From Flavobacterium flevense (GTDB lineage Bacteria; Bacteroidota; Bacteroidia; Flavobacteriales; Flavobacteriaceae): a stretch of DNA of 64,000 nt. Position numbers and translations under genes: made by a program. How positions within the stretch are numbered: the stretch's first letter is position 1; each line of letters begins with the position of its first letter. Under the pieces are notes generated by a model. It was not told the origin of the DNA, did no database searches, and was given only the letters and a program-made list of their open reading frames with translations. This document shows, one piece after another, positions 48,607 to 58,072 of this stretch. Location of the stretch: contig NZ_FRCC01000009.1 in the NCBI RefSeq assembly GCF_900142775.1, positions 114,110-178,109 of the forward strand, in the 5' to 3' direction.

Positions 48607-50223
48607 ATGAAAAATTCAAAATCCATTTTAAAAAAAGCGTCTTTTGTTGGCTTTCTTTTGTTTGTACTTGCTGCAGTAAGTTGTTCCAAAGACGATCCTA
48701 CAACTGAAGAAACAGTTCCTCCAATTGTAGTTGTACCACCAGTGGTTACCCCTACATTTAATGGACCTAAATATGCGGATAATTATACCTCGATTGCTTC
48801 GTGGAGTAGCAGATCACAATGGAATTTAGCTAACGTTCATGATCCCACTGTTGAAAAATCTGGAGAGTATTATTATATGTATCAAACGGATGCTTCTTAT
48901 GGTAATGCACATGATGGACATGGACATTTCCCTTACCGACGTTCTAAAGATTTGATCACTTGGGAATTTATGGGGACAGCTATGGCGCTAGCTCCGGCCT
49001 GGGTAAAAGATTCTTTGAACAATAAAAGAGCCAGAATGGTTCCTGCTTTACCGCCTATAGCTAATCCAAGATATGGATATTGGGCTCCTTTTGTAAAAAA
49101 AGTAGGCAATAAATACCGAATGTATTACAGTATTGTAGTAGATGAACCTATTACAGGAACAAGTTTTGACACTTCATGGTCAGAAAGAGCTTTTATTGGA
49201 CTAGCTGAATCCGATGATTTAGCATCGAATGTATGGGTGGATAAAGGAATGGTTGTTTGCTCTGAACCGGATGGTTTAAAACCGTATTCTTATACGGGAG
49301 CAAGAAATTGGGAAGATGCATATTTCAAATTCAATGCGATCGACCCTACTTTTACCATTACTCCGGAAGGCGAACATTATTTAATTTATGGTTCCTGGCA
49401 TTCTGGAATTGCAGCTTTGAAACTCAATCCTACTACCGGAAAACCGGATCAGTTAAAAACCCTGAGCGATTACGGAACCCGGATTGCTTCGCGTCATCCT
49501 ACCAGCCGTTGGCAAGCTTCTGAAGGGCCTGAAATAATCTATAATCCGGATACACAATATTATTATCTGTTTTTAGCTTATGACGAACTTTCGGTTGCTT
49601 ACAATACCCGTGTGGCACGTTCCAGAAGTATAACCGGACCCTTTTTAGGTATTAACGGTGCTAATATTACTAATGGAGCCGATTGCTGGCCTATGCTTAC
49701 ACATCCGTATTCCTTCAATAATCACACTGGATGGGTAGGTTTTTCTCATTGTTCCGTATTTCAAAATCCAGATACTAAGGAGTGGTTTTATGCTTCTCAG
49801 GCTCGTTTGCCTGAAGGTGTTCCGGGAATTAATGCCTCTAATGCCGTTATGATGGGACATGTTCGTGCTATTCAGTGGACTGAAGATGGCTGGCCTGTAG
49901 TGGATGCTGAACGCTATGCCGGAGTACCTAAAACCACTATTACCGAAGCTTCTTTTGTAGGTCAATGGGAACAGATTACCATGAATTACCAATACAAAAC
50001 GATTCAAAAATCAGTTACCATCAATTTAACTGCCGATAAAAAAGTAAGTGGAGCCCTAACAGGAACCTGGTCTTATGATAGTGGAAACAAGACCTTAATT
50101 GTAAATGGTATAAAATGTAAAGTTAGTGATGCCTGGGATTGGGAAGCTTCAACCCGAAAAGTAACGCTGAGTTATTCCGGACTAACAGCTGATGGAAGAC
50201 CTGTTTGGGGTAAGAAAAAATAA
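48607..50223 (+). CDS. Surface endo-arabinanase lipoprotein of GH43
   Basis: A 538-aa lipoprotein (lipobox AAVSC, Cys26, then SKDDPTTEE) with a proline-rich linker, a GH43 propeller (about 60-450) and a beta-sandwich end domain (about 455-538), as in two-domain extracellular arabinanases of the Bacillus Abn2 type. The three acidic residues are in NVHDPTVEK, KFNAIDPTFTI and SEGPEIIY. It should cut alpha-1,5-arabinan at the surface to oligosaccharides for the SusCD pair just upstream. It is the third gene of the susCD operon. Confidence 0.88.
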   Translation: MKNSKSILKKASFVGFLLFVLAAVSCSKDDPTTEETVPPIVVVPPVVTPTFNGPKYADNYTSIASWSSRSQWNLANVHDPTVEKSGEYYYMYQTDASYGNAHDGHGHFPYRRSKDLITWEFMGTAMALAPAWVKDSLNNKRARMVPALPPIANPRYGYWAPFVKKVGNKYRMYYSIVVDEPITGTSFDTSWSERAFIGLAESDDLASNVWVDKGMVVCSEPDGLKPYSYTGARNWEDAYFKFNAIDPTFTITPEGEHYLIYGSWHSGIAALKLNPTTGKPDQLKTLSDYGTRIASRHPTSRWQASEGPEIIYNPDTQYYYLFLAYDELSVAYNTRVARSRSITGPFLGINGANITNGADCWPMLTHPYSFNNHTGWVGFSHCSVFQNPDTKEWFYASQARLPEGVPGINASNAVMMGHVRAIQWTEDGWPVVDAERYAGVPKTTITEASFVGQWEQITMNYQYKTIQKSVTINLTADKKVSGALTGTWSYDSGNKTLIVNGIKCKVSDAWDWEASTRKVTLSYSGLTADGRPVWGKKK

Positions 50224-50273
50224 ATTGAAATAAATGACCCTTTAATCAGGACAAACGCATGAGTTTTATTTTT

Positions 50274-50391
50274 AGCCACGAGCCGAGCAATAGCGAATAG
50301 ACAAAGCAATTACACCAATTTTTTATCTGCTTTTGGAAAATTCGTGTAATTAATGACGTCTCAATTGGTGTTGTTTCGTGTATTCGTGGCT
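50274..50391. repeat. Nested inverted repeat in the arabinanase-GH51 spacer
   Basis: Outer arms AGCCACGA / TCGTGGCT (50274-50281 with 50384-50391) enclose an inner stem AATTACACCAATTTT / AAAATTCGTGTAATT (one mismatch), ending with a T-run, so it may also terminate the susCD-arabinanase transcript. It resembles 29086-29200. Confidence 0.65.
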
Positions 50392-50508
50392 GTTTTTTTT
50401 ATTTTTGAAATAAGATGTGTTTATCCTGACTTTTACCTATTAGAGAGGGTTTTTGTTAAAATATAATCTGAGTGTATTTATAGCTTGCTTTTATCTTTTT
50501 ATTTTACC

Positions 50509-50536
50509 TATATTTACAAATGTTAAACGTACACTT
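50509..50536 (+). promoter_or_regulatory. GH51 promoter with candidate AraR dyad
   Basis: A near -7 box TATATTTA (50509-50516) is followed by AAATGT-TAAACGT-ACACTT (50518-50536), the same 7-base spacing as the dyad before araB. It would overlap the transcription start. Confidence 0.5.
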
Positions 50537-50561
50537 ATAACCAATAAAAAATGTAATCAGA

Positions 50562-52109
50562 ATGAAAAAAAATCTGTTGTTATTGTTGATTTTTACTTTT
50601 TGTAATCAACTTGCTTTTTCACAAAAAGAAACCACAATTCTTAGTATTAAAAAAGCGGAGAAACCTGTTGTTATTGATAAAAATATTTATGGTCACTTTG
50701 CAGAACATTTGGGGAGATGTATCTACGGAGGTTTTTTTGTAGGCGACACTTCTAAAATCCCTAATACAAGAGGGGTTAGGAATGATATTATTGCGGCTTT
50801 AAAAGAATTAAAAATTCCAAATTTAAGATGGCCGGGAGGTTGTTTTGCGGATACCTATCACTGGAAAGATGGTGTAGGTCCACAAGAAAAAAGACCCACA
50901 ATTGTAAACACCTGGTGGGGTGGAGTAACTGAGGATAATAGTTTTGGGACACACGACTTTTTGAATTTATGTGAGGAATTGGGAGCTCAGCCTTATTTAT
51001 CAGGAAATGTAGGAAGCGGAACCGTTCAGGAACTAGCTGATTGGGTTCAATACACTAATTTTTCAGGTAAAAGTCCAATGAGTGATTTGCGTAAAGCAAA
51101 CGGAAGAACGGAACCTTGGAAAGTGAAATTTTGGGGTATTGGTAACGAAGCCTGGGGTTGTGGAGGAAATATGACTCCGGAATATTATGCCGGTGAATAT
51201 AGAAAATTTGCAACGTTCATGTCCGATTGGGAAAATACTGGTGGATTAACACGCATTGCTTCTGGAGCAAATGGAAGTGATTATAATTGGACAGAAGTTT
51301 TGATGAAAAACATTCCATTAAATATGTTGGGCGGAGTTGGAGTGCATCATTATGCAGTAATCAACTGGTCTAAAAAAGGAGATGCTGTTGATTTTAATGA
51401 GGATGGTTATTTCAAAACAATGACTTCCGCTTTAAAAATGGAAGAATATGTTACTAAACATGCTGCTATTATGGACAAATACGATCCTGAGAAAAAAGTA
51501 GCTATGATGGTGGACGAATGGGGAGCCTGGTATGAAGTACAACAAGGAACTAACCCTGGCTTTTTATACCAACAAAATACCATGAGAGATGCTGTTTTAG
51601 CAGGTTCAACTTTGAATATCTTTAACAATCATGCTGACAGAGTACGTATGGCTAACTTAGCACAATGTGTAAATGTATTGCAAGCGGTAATTTTGACTGA
51701 TAAGGCTAAAATGATTTTGACTCCTACTTACCATATCATGAAAATGTACCGTGTACATCAGGATGCTGAATTATTGCCTATCGATTTCAAATCTCCGGAA
51801 TATACTTTTGAAGGTAAAACACTTCCTGCAATCTCGGCTTCGGCTTCAAAAGATAAAAGCGGATTGGTACATATTTCATTAGTAAATATTGATGCTAAGA
51901 AAGAAAACAAAATCGAAATCGATTTGGCTGAATTAGGATTAAAAAATGTTACAGCTACAATTTTGACGTCTAAAAAATTACAAGACTATAACTCATTTGA
52001 TAAACCTAATGCAATTGAGCCTAAAGAATTCAAAGGGTTTAAAAATGCTAAAGGAAAATTAGAAGTAAGTATTCCGGCATTTTCTGTTGTAGTACTAGAA
52101 GGAAAATAA
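50562..52109 (+). CDS. Exported GH51 alpha-L-arabinofuranosidase
   Basis: A 515-aa enzyme with a Sec signal (MKKNLLLLLIFTFCNQLAFSQ) and a TIM barrel plus C-terminal beta domain. The acid/base glutamate is in WGIGNEAWGCGG and the nucleophile in MMVDEWGAWYEV; the arabinose-site GRCIYGGFF and RWPGGCFADTYHW are as in bacterial AbfA. It releases L-arabinose from arabino-oligosaccharides in the periplasm. It is the first of a five-enzyme run (GH51, GH43, GH43, GH43, GH51), and has its own predicted promoter and operator. Confidence 0.94.
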   Translation: MKKNLLLLLIFTFCNQLAFSQKETTILSIKKAEKPVVIDKNIYGHFAEHLGRCIYGGFFVGDTSKIPNTRGVRNDIIAALKELKIPNLRWPGGCFADTYHWKDGVGPQEKRPTIVNTWWGGVTEDNSFGTHDFLNLCEELGAQPYLSGNVGSGTVQELADWVQYTNFSGKSPMSDLRKANGRTEPWKVKFWGIGNEAWGCGGNMTPEYYAGEYRKFATFMSDWENTGGLTRIASGANGSDYNWTEVLMKNIPLNMLGGVGVHHYAVINWSKKGDAVDFNEDGYFKTMTSALKMEEYVTKHAAIMDKYDPEKKVAMMVDEWGAWYEVQQGTNPGFLYQQNTMRDAVLAGSTLNIFNNHADRVRMANLAQCVNVLQAVILTDKAKMILTPTYHIMKMYRVHQDAELLPIDFKSPEYTFEGKTLPAISASASKDKSGLVHISLVNIDAKKENKIEIDLAELGLKNVTATILTSKKLQDYNSFDKPNAIEPKEFKGFKNAKGKLEVSIPAFSVVVLEGK

Positions 52110-52118
52110 AATAGTACC

Positions 52119-53108
52119 ATGAAAATCACCACTTTATTATTTAGTGTGAGTCTTTTATCAGCAGTTGTTTCTTGTAAAACAACTGCTGTAAAAGAAACAA
52201 CTGCTACCGTAAATCAGCCTTCGCTGAAAATGAATAATCCTATTATTACTGATAAATATACTGCTGATCCGGCTGCTATAGTTTATAAAGACAAAGTGTA
52301 TCTGTATGCGGGACATGATACACCGCCAAAAGAGGTGAATTCGTATCGAATGAACGAATGGCTGGTGTATTCTTCTTCGGATATGGTCAATTGGCAAGAA
52401 CATGCAGTGCCTTTAAAACCTACCGATTTTGCTTGGGCAAAAGGAGATGCCTGGGCTGGACAAGTTATTGAAAGAAACGGAAAATTCTACTGGTATGTAA
52501 CGGTTTCTCACGGAACAATTCATGGAAAATCGATAGGAATTGCAGTTTCGGATAGCCCTACCGGTCCTTTTAAAGATGCTTTAGGAAAAGCATTAATTAC
52601 TAATGATATGACTACCAAAACGAATATCAGTTGGGATGATATTGACCCAACGGTGATTGTAGATGATGACGGTCAGGCGTATCTTTTTTGGGGAAATACC
52701 GTTTGTAATTATGTGAAATTAAAAGAAAACATGATTGAAATGGACGGCCCAATGCAAACGATAGATTTACCTAATTTTACCGAAGCACCCTGGATTCACA
52801 AGCGTAAGGACTGGTATTATTTGTCTTATGCCTACCAATTTCCTGAAAAAATCGCCTATGCTATGAGTAAATCAATTACTGGTCCTTGGGAATACAAAGG
52901 GATTTTAAACGAAGTGGCCGGGAATTCAAATACAAATCATCAGGCAATCATAGATTTTAAAGGTAACTCGTATTTTATTTATCACAACGGTTCTATTCCT
53001 ACAGATGGAGGAAGTTTTAGAAGATCAGTTTGTGTAGACCGTTTGTATTACAATCCGGATGGTACTATGAAACGTGTGATTATGACCTCAGAAGGAATAA
53101 CAAACTAG
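52119..53108 (+). CDS. GH43-family lipoprotein, arabinofuranosidase/xylosidase type
   Basis: A 329-aa lipoprotein (lipobox AVVSC, Cys19). GH43 acidic residues are seen at YTADPAAIV, DDIDPTVIV and FTEAPWIHK. The arrangement with RMNEWLVYSSSDMVNW recalls GH43_29 and related arabinofuranosidases, but the subfamily is not certain. It starts 9 bases after the GH51 gene and is in the same operon. It probably removes arabinose side chains or trims oligosaccharides; beta-xylosidase activity is an alternative. Confidence 0.85.
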   Translation: MKITTLLFSVSLLSAVVSCKTTAVKETTATVNQPSLKMNNPIITDKYTADPAAIVYKDKVYLYAGHDTPPKEVNSYRMNEWLVYSSSDMVNWQEHAVPLKPTDFAWAKGDAWAGQVIERNGKFYWYVTVSHGTIHGKSIGIAVSDSPTGPFKDALGKALITNDMTTKTNISWDDIDPTVIVDDDGQAYLFWGNTVCNYVKLKENMIEMDGPMQTIDLPNFTEAPWIHKRKDWYYLSYAYQFPEKIAYAMSKSITGPWEYKGILNEVAGNSNTNHQAIIDFKGNSYFIYHNGSIPTDGGSFRRSVCVDRLYYNPDGTMKRVIMTSEGITN

Positions 53109-53186
53109 TTATTTCAAACTTACAGAAAGTGAGTAAATCCTATTTTTAGGTAAAATCTAATAATTTTCATTTTAAAGCAACAAAAT

Positions 53187-54167
53187 ATGAAATTGTACAC
53201 AAGAATACAGTCATTAATTTTATTGTTAAGTGTTTTGATTGGTACATCAATATTAGCTCAGGACATCTCCGTTCACGACCCGGTGATGATCAAACAAAAA
53301 GATACCTATTATTTGTATTGTACCGGACGCGGAATCAGTGTTTTTAGTTCCAAAGATTTAAAAAAATGGAACCCTGAACCTGCTGTATTCAAAGAAAAAC
53401 CTGTTTGGGCTGATGCTGTTGCGGCTGATTTTAAAAATCATATTTGGGCACCGGATATTTCCTTTCACAACAATACTTATTATTTGTATTATTCCGTTTC
53501 CGCTTTCGCAAAAAATACTTCGGCGATTGGGGTTACAACTAATACGACTTTAGATCCGAGAGATCCTGCTTATAAATGGGTAGATCACGGAATTGTAATT
53601 CAGTCTGTTCCTAATCGTGATTTATGGAATGCTATAGATCCTAATTTGACTTTCGATGATAATAATACACCATGGTTAGCTTTTGGTTCTTTTTGGGAAG
53701 GATTAAAAATGGTAAAATTAAACGCTGATTTATTGTCTATTGCTCAGCCTCAGGAGTGGTACACTATTTCAAAACGGGAAAGAGGTACTGGATTTGCAGA
53801 TGCTCATCCGGGAGATGCAGCTTTAGAAGCTCCTTTTATATTCAAAAAGAATGGCTATTATTATCAGTTTCTTTCCTGGGATTTTTGTTGTCAAGGAGAA
53901 AAAAGCACTTATAAAGTAGTAGTGGGGAGATCTAAAGTAATTACCGGTCCCTATTTAGACAAAGAGGGTAAATCTTTAAACGACGGTGGTGGTACTATCT
54001 TGATACAACCAAATGAAAATTGGTACGGAGCGGGACATAATAGTGCCTATACTTTTGATGGGAAGGATTATATTATTTTTCATGCTTATGAAAAAAAGAA
54101 TAATGGAAAACCAAAATTAGAAATCAAAGAGTTGAAATGGGATGCCGATTTGTGGCCAAGTCTGTAA
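53187..54167 (+). CDS. Exported GH43 arabinan endo-1,5-alpha-L-arabinosidase type
   Basis: A 326-aa enzyme with a Sec signal (cut near SILAQ, residue 25) and the compact single-domain propeller of GH43_5 arabinanases. It has VHDPVMIKQKDTYYLYCTGR with the base aspartate, WNAIDPNLTF, and ALEAPFIFKKNGYYYQFLSW with the acid glutamate. The AGHNSAYTFDG segment near the end carries the histidine of the central metal site. It should cut linear arabinan oligosaccharides in the periplasm. It follows the previous GH43 gene by 78 bases. Confidence 0.9.
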   Translation: MKLYTRIQSLILLLSVLIGTSILAQDISVHDPVMIKQKDTYYLYCTGRGISVFSSKDLKKWNPEPAVFKEKPVWADAVAADFKNHIWAPDISFHNNTYYLYYSVSAFAKNTSAIGVTTNTTLDPRDPAYKWVDHGIVIQSVPNRDLWNAIDPNLTFDDNNTPWLAFGSFWEGLKMVKLNADLLSIAQPQEWYTISKRERGTGFADAHPGDAALEAPFIFKKNGYYYQFLSWDFCCQGEKSTYKVVVGRSKVITGPYLDKEGKSLNDGGGTILIQPNENWYGAGHNSAYTFDGKDYIIFHAYEKKNNGKPKLEIKELKWDADLWPSL

Positions 54168-54606
54168 TAGTTAAAATTTAATATCCTGTTTTAATGAATT
54201 CTTTATCACAGATTAATATAGATTAATTTGTTATTGAATCAAAAATCTTTCTAATCATTCTATTCTGTGACAAAAAAAGGCTTTTTAATAATTTCGAAAT
54301 TAAGTAATAAGAATAATTTATTGTCATTTAAAAACACCGCCTACCTTATATGATCTTATTTGTTATTAAGTGAGATACTAGAATAAGATAAAAAAAACTT
54401 ATATGACTTATATGGTTAAAAAAAACGACATTATTTTATTCCCATTACTTATATCTTTCTTTTACTTAAAACGATTATAAAAAAAACGGCTTATTATTTT
54501 TAATAGTTTGGTTTATTCCAATGTACTATGGGAAAACGATATTGAGAATAGCTGGTGATAACCATGTCAAAATCCATCTCTGAAATTAATTTAATTCAAG
54601 TATAAC
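54168..54606. other. 439-bp AT-rich spacer inside the enzyme run
   Basis: It holds AAAAAACTTATATGACTTA (54387-54410 region), also found at 13345-13363, and otherwise no gene, hairpin or operator that I recognise. A separate promoter for the next gene is likely but no exact TAnnTTTG box is convincing. Confidence 0.4.
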
Positions 54607-55722
54607 ATGCAAACAAACAAATTAAAAAACCTGGCATTATCAGCTATTGTTTTGGTAAGTGTCGCTTCCTGTACAGATAAAAAAGTGCAAAACGATAAGT
54701 CTAAAGATGAAGTGACTACTAATGCAAAAACCTTATCTAATAAACCTATTGTGTTGCAAAGAGCAGATCCGTTTATCTATAAGCATACAGATGGGTATTA
54801 CTATTTTACAGGATCAGTACCCACCTATGACGCTATAGAGCTAAGACGTGCAAAATCTATTGATGAACTTCAAAATGCTGAAACTTTTAGAGTATGGGAA
54901 AAACATAAAAGCGGACCAATGAGCCGTCATGTATGGGCTCCGGAAATTCATTATTTAGATGGAAAATGGTACGTGTATTTTGCAGCAAGCGAAGAAAGCG
55001 ATATTTGGAAATTAAGACCTTATGTTTTGCAGTGTAGCGGTCAGGATCCTTTACATGACAAGTGGGTTGAGCTGGGACAAATGCAGGCAGCTGATGCAGA
55101 TCCAAAAAGTTTTACTGATTTTTCTCTGGACGGAACCGTATTTGAGCATAAAAGCAAGCGCTATTTCTGTTGGGCAGAAAAAACGGGAGGACAGTTCGCA
55201 GCTTCTAATTTGTATTTAGCCGAAATGGAATCACCTGTAAAACTAAAAACAGTTCAATTTATGCTAACAACTCCGGATTATGATTGGGAACGCATCGGTT
55301 TTTGGGTAAATGAAGGTCCGGCAGTTATTAAAAACAAAGGAAAAATTTACATTACTTTTTCGGCAAGTGCTACAGGTGCATGTTACAGTATGGGTATGAT
55401 GGAAGCAGACGAAAAAGCTGATTTACTAGATAGAAATTCGTGGAAAAAATCCCGATATCCAGTATTAAAAACCAATGAAGCAAAAAATATTTATGGTCCG
55501 GGACACAACTCTTTCACAGTTGATGAAAACGGAGAGCCCTTAGTAATATATCATGCAAGGGATTACGAAAAAGCGGTTGGTGATCCAAAAGTAGTGCCTG
55601 CGACAGATAAAAGACCGTTGAAAGAAATTATTGCAGACCCGTTATACGATCCTAATCGTCATGCGAGAATGATGAAATTAAAATTTGATGAGAACGGTAA
55701 ACCAGTATTCGAATTTAATTAA
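54607..55722 (+). CDS. GH43-family lipoprotein, exo-arabinofuranosidase (GH43_26-like)
   Basis: A 371-aa lipoprotein (lipobox SVASC, Cys22). It has QRADPFIYKHTDGYYYFTGS followed by VPTYDAIELRRA, and HVWAPEIHYLDGKWYVYFAA, the arrangement of GH43_26 exo-alpha-1,5-L-arabinofuranosidases such as that of Streptomyces avermitilis. The acid glutamate is in WVNEGPAVI. It would take single arabinoses from the non-reducing end of arabino-oligosaccharides, complementing the endo enzyme upstream. Confidence 0.87.
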   Translation: MQTNKLKNLALSAIVLVSVASCTDKKVQNDKSKDEVTTNAKTLSNKPIVLQRADPFIYKHTDGYYYFTGSVPTYDAIELRRAKSIDELQNAETFRVWEKHKSGPMSRHVWAPEIHYLDGKWYVYFAASEESDIWKLRPYVLQCSGQDPLHDKWVELGQMQAADADPKSFTDFSLDGTVFEHKSKRYFCWAEKTGGQFAASNLYLAEMESPVKLKTVQFMLTTPDYDWERIGFWVNEGPAVIKNKGKIYITFSASATGACYSMGMMEADEKADLLDRNSWKKSRYPVLKTNEAKNIYGPGHNSFTVDENGEPLVIYHARDYEKAVGDPKVVPATDKRPLKEIIADPLYDPNRHARMMKLKFDENGKPVFEFN

Positions 55723-55758
55723 AATGCCTGTCCACTAATCGGACTAAAAAAAACAGAC

Positions 55759-55856
55759 CACAGATGACGCTGATTTTAACAGATAAAAAACGGATTTTTC
55801 AAACTCTTTATAAATCACAATCTGCGATAATCAGTTAAAATCAGTTTCATCCGTGT
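55759..55856. repeat. 98-bp imperfect inverted repeat (family 2, copy 2)
   Basis: Left arm CACAGATGACGCTGATTTT and right arm AAAATCAGTTTCATCCGTG match with few changes; the inner AACAGAT / ATCAGTT also pairs. Same family as 33792-33889 in opposite orientation. Confidence 0.75.
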
Positions 55857-55903
55857 GCCATTTTCAATGATTCGTATAAGAAATAGATAGTCATATTAAT
55901 TAA

Positions 55904-55922
55904 AAGTGTAAAATCAAGCTTG
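55904..55922 (+). promoter_or_regulatory. Weak AraR-type half-site before the second GH51 gene
   Basis: AAGTGT-AAAATCA-AGCTTG: the left half and the 7-base spacer resemble the other dyads (AGTGTAAATTCAA before FecR), the right half does not. Listed as a candidate only. Confidence 0.25.
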
Positions 55923-55967
55923 TCGAAAGAATTTGGTTGACCGACAAATAAAAAGAAAAATTAAAAT

Positions 55968-57953
55968 ATGAAATTAAATTTAATTACAAAAAGTACTGTT
56001 TGTGGTTTATTACTGAGTAGTTTTTTGGCAACAGCCCAAAAAACGAATTTAGAAGTAGATTTGACCCAATCAATTACTAAAATCCAGCCAACAATGTATG
56101 GTGTCTTTTTTGAAGATATCAATTTTGCTGCCGATGGAGGTTTGTATGCAGAAATGGTTAAGAACAGAACTTTTGGATTTGATGCACCATTGATGGGATG
56201 GTTGCAACCCAATAGTAATACGCATTCTTTCAATAAAGATTCCGGGATGGCAACGCCTATGCATACTTCTGAAAAGCCTAATAATCCTGATTTTTGCAGA
56301 GTTATCATCAATAATGATAAAGGCTACCAGATTATCAATGAAGGTTTTAGGGGAATGGGAATCAAGAAAGATGCAAAATACAATCTTTCTTTAAAAGCGG
56401 CGAATCATGATAATGCCATTAAAAAAATAATTATCCAATTTATTGATGCGGATAAAAAGGTTTTGGGAGAAACAACTATTGTCCCTTCATCAGCAAACTG
56501 GAAAGATTATTCAACCCAAATTGTAGCGACTGCAACGGAAGCAAAAGCGCAACTCAAAATAACTTTTGAAGGAACAGGAACGATTGATTTAGATATGATT
56601 TCGTTATTTCCGCAAGAAACCTGGAATAACAGGAAAAATGGTTTGCGTAAAGATATCGTTCAGTGGTTATATGATTTAAAACCAGGATTTATACGTTTCC
56701 CTGGTGGATGTATCGTTGAAGGAAGGACATTGGAAAACAGATACCAATGGAAAAAAACGGTTGGAGCTGTTGAAGACAGAGAAACCATGATTAACAGATG
56801 GAATGTGGAGTTTAAGAACAAGCAAGCACCGGATTATTTTCAGTCTTTTGGTTTAGGATTTTTCGAATATTTCCAACTTTCGGAAGATGTAGGAGCAGAG
56901 CCGTTGCCTATTTTAAGCTGTGGAATTGCTTGTCAGTACAATACAGGAGAATTGGTTCCAATGGAAGAATTAGATCCTTATGTTCAGGATGCATTGGATT
57001 TAATCGAATTTGCAAATGGTGCTGTGACCACTAAATGGGGAAAATTAAGAGCCGATATGGGACATCCAAAACCATTTAATCTTAAGTTTATTGGTGTTGG
57101 AAACGAGCAATGGGGACCACAATATATTGAAAGATATAAAGTTTTTGCAAAAGCAATAAAAGAAAAATATCCTGCTATGACTATTGTTTCCGGTTCAGGA
57201 CCTTCGCCGGATGGAGCAATGTTTGAGTACGGATGGGAGGAATTGAAGAAAATAAATGCCGAGATTGTTGATGAGCATTATTATAAAAACCCGGAATGGT
57301 TTAAAGAAAATGCTGCTCGATATGATAATTATGACCGAAACGGACCTAAGATTTTTGCCGGAGAATATGCTGCTCATCCTAAAGGAGTAGAAGATGGTTT
57401 GAAAGAGAATAATTGGTTGTCGGCACTTTCTGAATCGGCTTTTATGACAGGTTTGGAGCGTAATGCCGATGTAGTTCATTTAACCTCTTATGCTCCTTTA
57501 ATGGCTCACGTAGATGCTTTTCAATGGGCTCCGGATATGATTTGGTTTGATAATTTGAATTCGTATGGAACGGCTAATTATTATGTCCAAAAAATGTACT
57601 CCAATAATAGAGGAACGGATGTTTTAGCAATTACAAAAGAGGGTAAACCATTGACAGGGCAAAATGAACTGTATGCAACTGCTGCAAAAGATGTTACTAC
57701 CAAAGAACTGATTTTAAAACTGGTTAATACATCAGCTAAAGCGCAGGATCTTGAAGTGAATCTATCAGGAAAAGGTGTTGAGTCTAAAGGAAAAATGACT
57801 CTTTTGACAAGTCAGAATCTGGAAGAATACAATACATTGGCTGAGCCAACTAAAATTGTGCCTGTTGAAAAAGAATATAAAGTAAGTGGAAAGAAAGCCT
57901 CAGTAACTTTACCGGCTTATTCTTTTGTAGTGTTGAAATTAAAGATGAAATAA
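55968..57953 (+). CDS. Exported two-domain GH51 alpha-L-arabinofuranosidase
   Basis: A 661-aa enzyme with a Sec signal (cut near LATAQ, residue 24), an N-terminal segment with a carbohydrate-binding-like beta-sandwich (about 80-200), a TIM barrel, and a C-terminal beta domain. The acid/base glutamate is in FIGVGNEQWGPQY and the nucleophile in KIFAGEYAAHP. This longer type resembles the fungal/plant GH51 lineage and differs from the 515-aa enzyme upstream, so the two probably act on different linkages or substituted oligosaccharides. It is the last enzyme before the araBDA genes. Confidence 0.93.
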   Translation: MKLNLITKSTVCGLLLSSFLATAQKTNLEVDLTQSITKIQPTMYGVFFEDINFAADGGLYAEMVKNRTFGFDAPLMGWLQPNSNTHSFNKDSGMATPMHTSEKPNNPDFCRVIINNDKGYQIINEGFRGMGIKKDAKYNLSLKAANHDNAIKKIIIQFIDADKKVLGETTIVPSSANWKDYSTQIVATATEAKAQLKITFEGTGTIDLDMISLFPQETWNNRKNGLRKDIVQWLYDLKPGFIRFPGGCIVEGRTLENRYQWKKTVGAVEDRETMINRWNVEFKNKQAPDYFQSFGLGFFEYFQLSEDVGAEPLPILSCGIACQYNTGELVPMEELDPYVQDALDLIEFANGAVTTKWGKLRADMGHPKPFNLKFIGVGNEQWGPQYIERYKVFAKAIKEKYPAMTIVSGSGPSPDGAMFEYGWEELKKINAEIVDEHYYKNPEWFKENAARYDNYDRNGPKIFAGEYAAHPKGVEDGLKENNWLSALSESAFMTGLERNADVVHLTSYAPLMAHVDAFQWAPDMIWFDNLNSYGTANYYVQKMYSNNRGTDVLAITKEGKPLTGQNELYATAAKDVTTKELILKLVNTSAKAQDLEVNLSGKGVESKGKMTLLTSQNLEEYNTLAEPTKIVPVEKEYKVSGKKASVTLPAYSFVVLKLKMK

Positions 57954-58005
57954 TATCTTTTTCAGATAAATATTTTTATAACTAAATAAATCAAATTTTA
58001 ATAAA

Positions 58006-58055
58006 ATAATATGAAGTGTGAGTGTTACACTTCATGTTATTTTATGCTATATTTG
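58006..58055 (+). promoter_or_regulatory. araB promoter with strong dyad operator
   Basis: ATAATATGAAGTGT (58006-58019) and ACACTTCATGTTAT (58027-58040) form a 14-bp inverted repeat with one mismatch and a 7-base spacer. The -7 box TATATTTG follows at 58048-58055. The dyad lies where a repressor would block the -33 region. AraR is the probable ligand (inference). Confidence 0.75.
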
Positions 58056-58072
58056 TAGCCATATTTTAAATA

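Noticed and set aside
27642..57953. Type IX secretion sorting tails on the secreted hydrolases
   Set aside because: None of the hydrolases ends with the conserved T9SS C-terminal domain; export is by Sec or lipoprotein signals.
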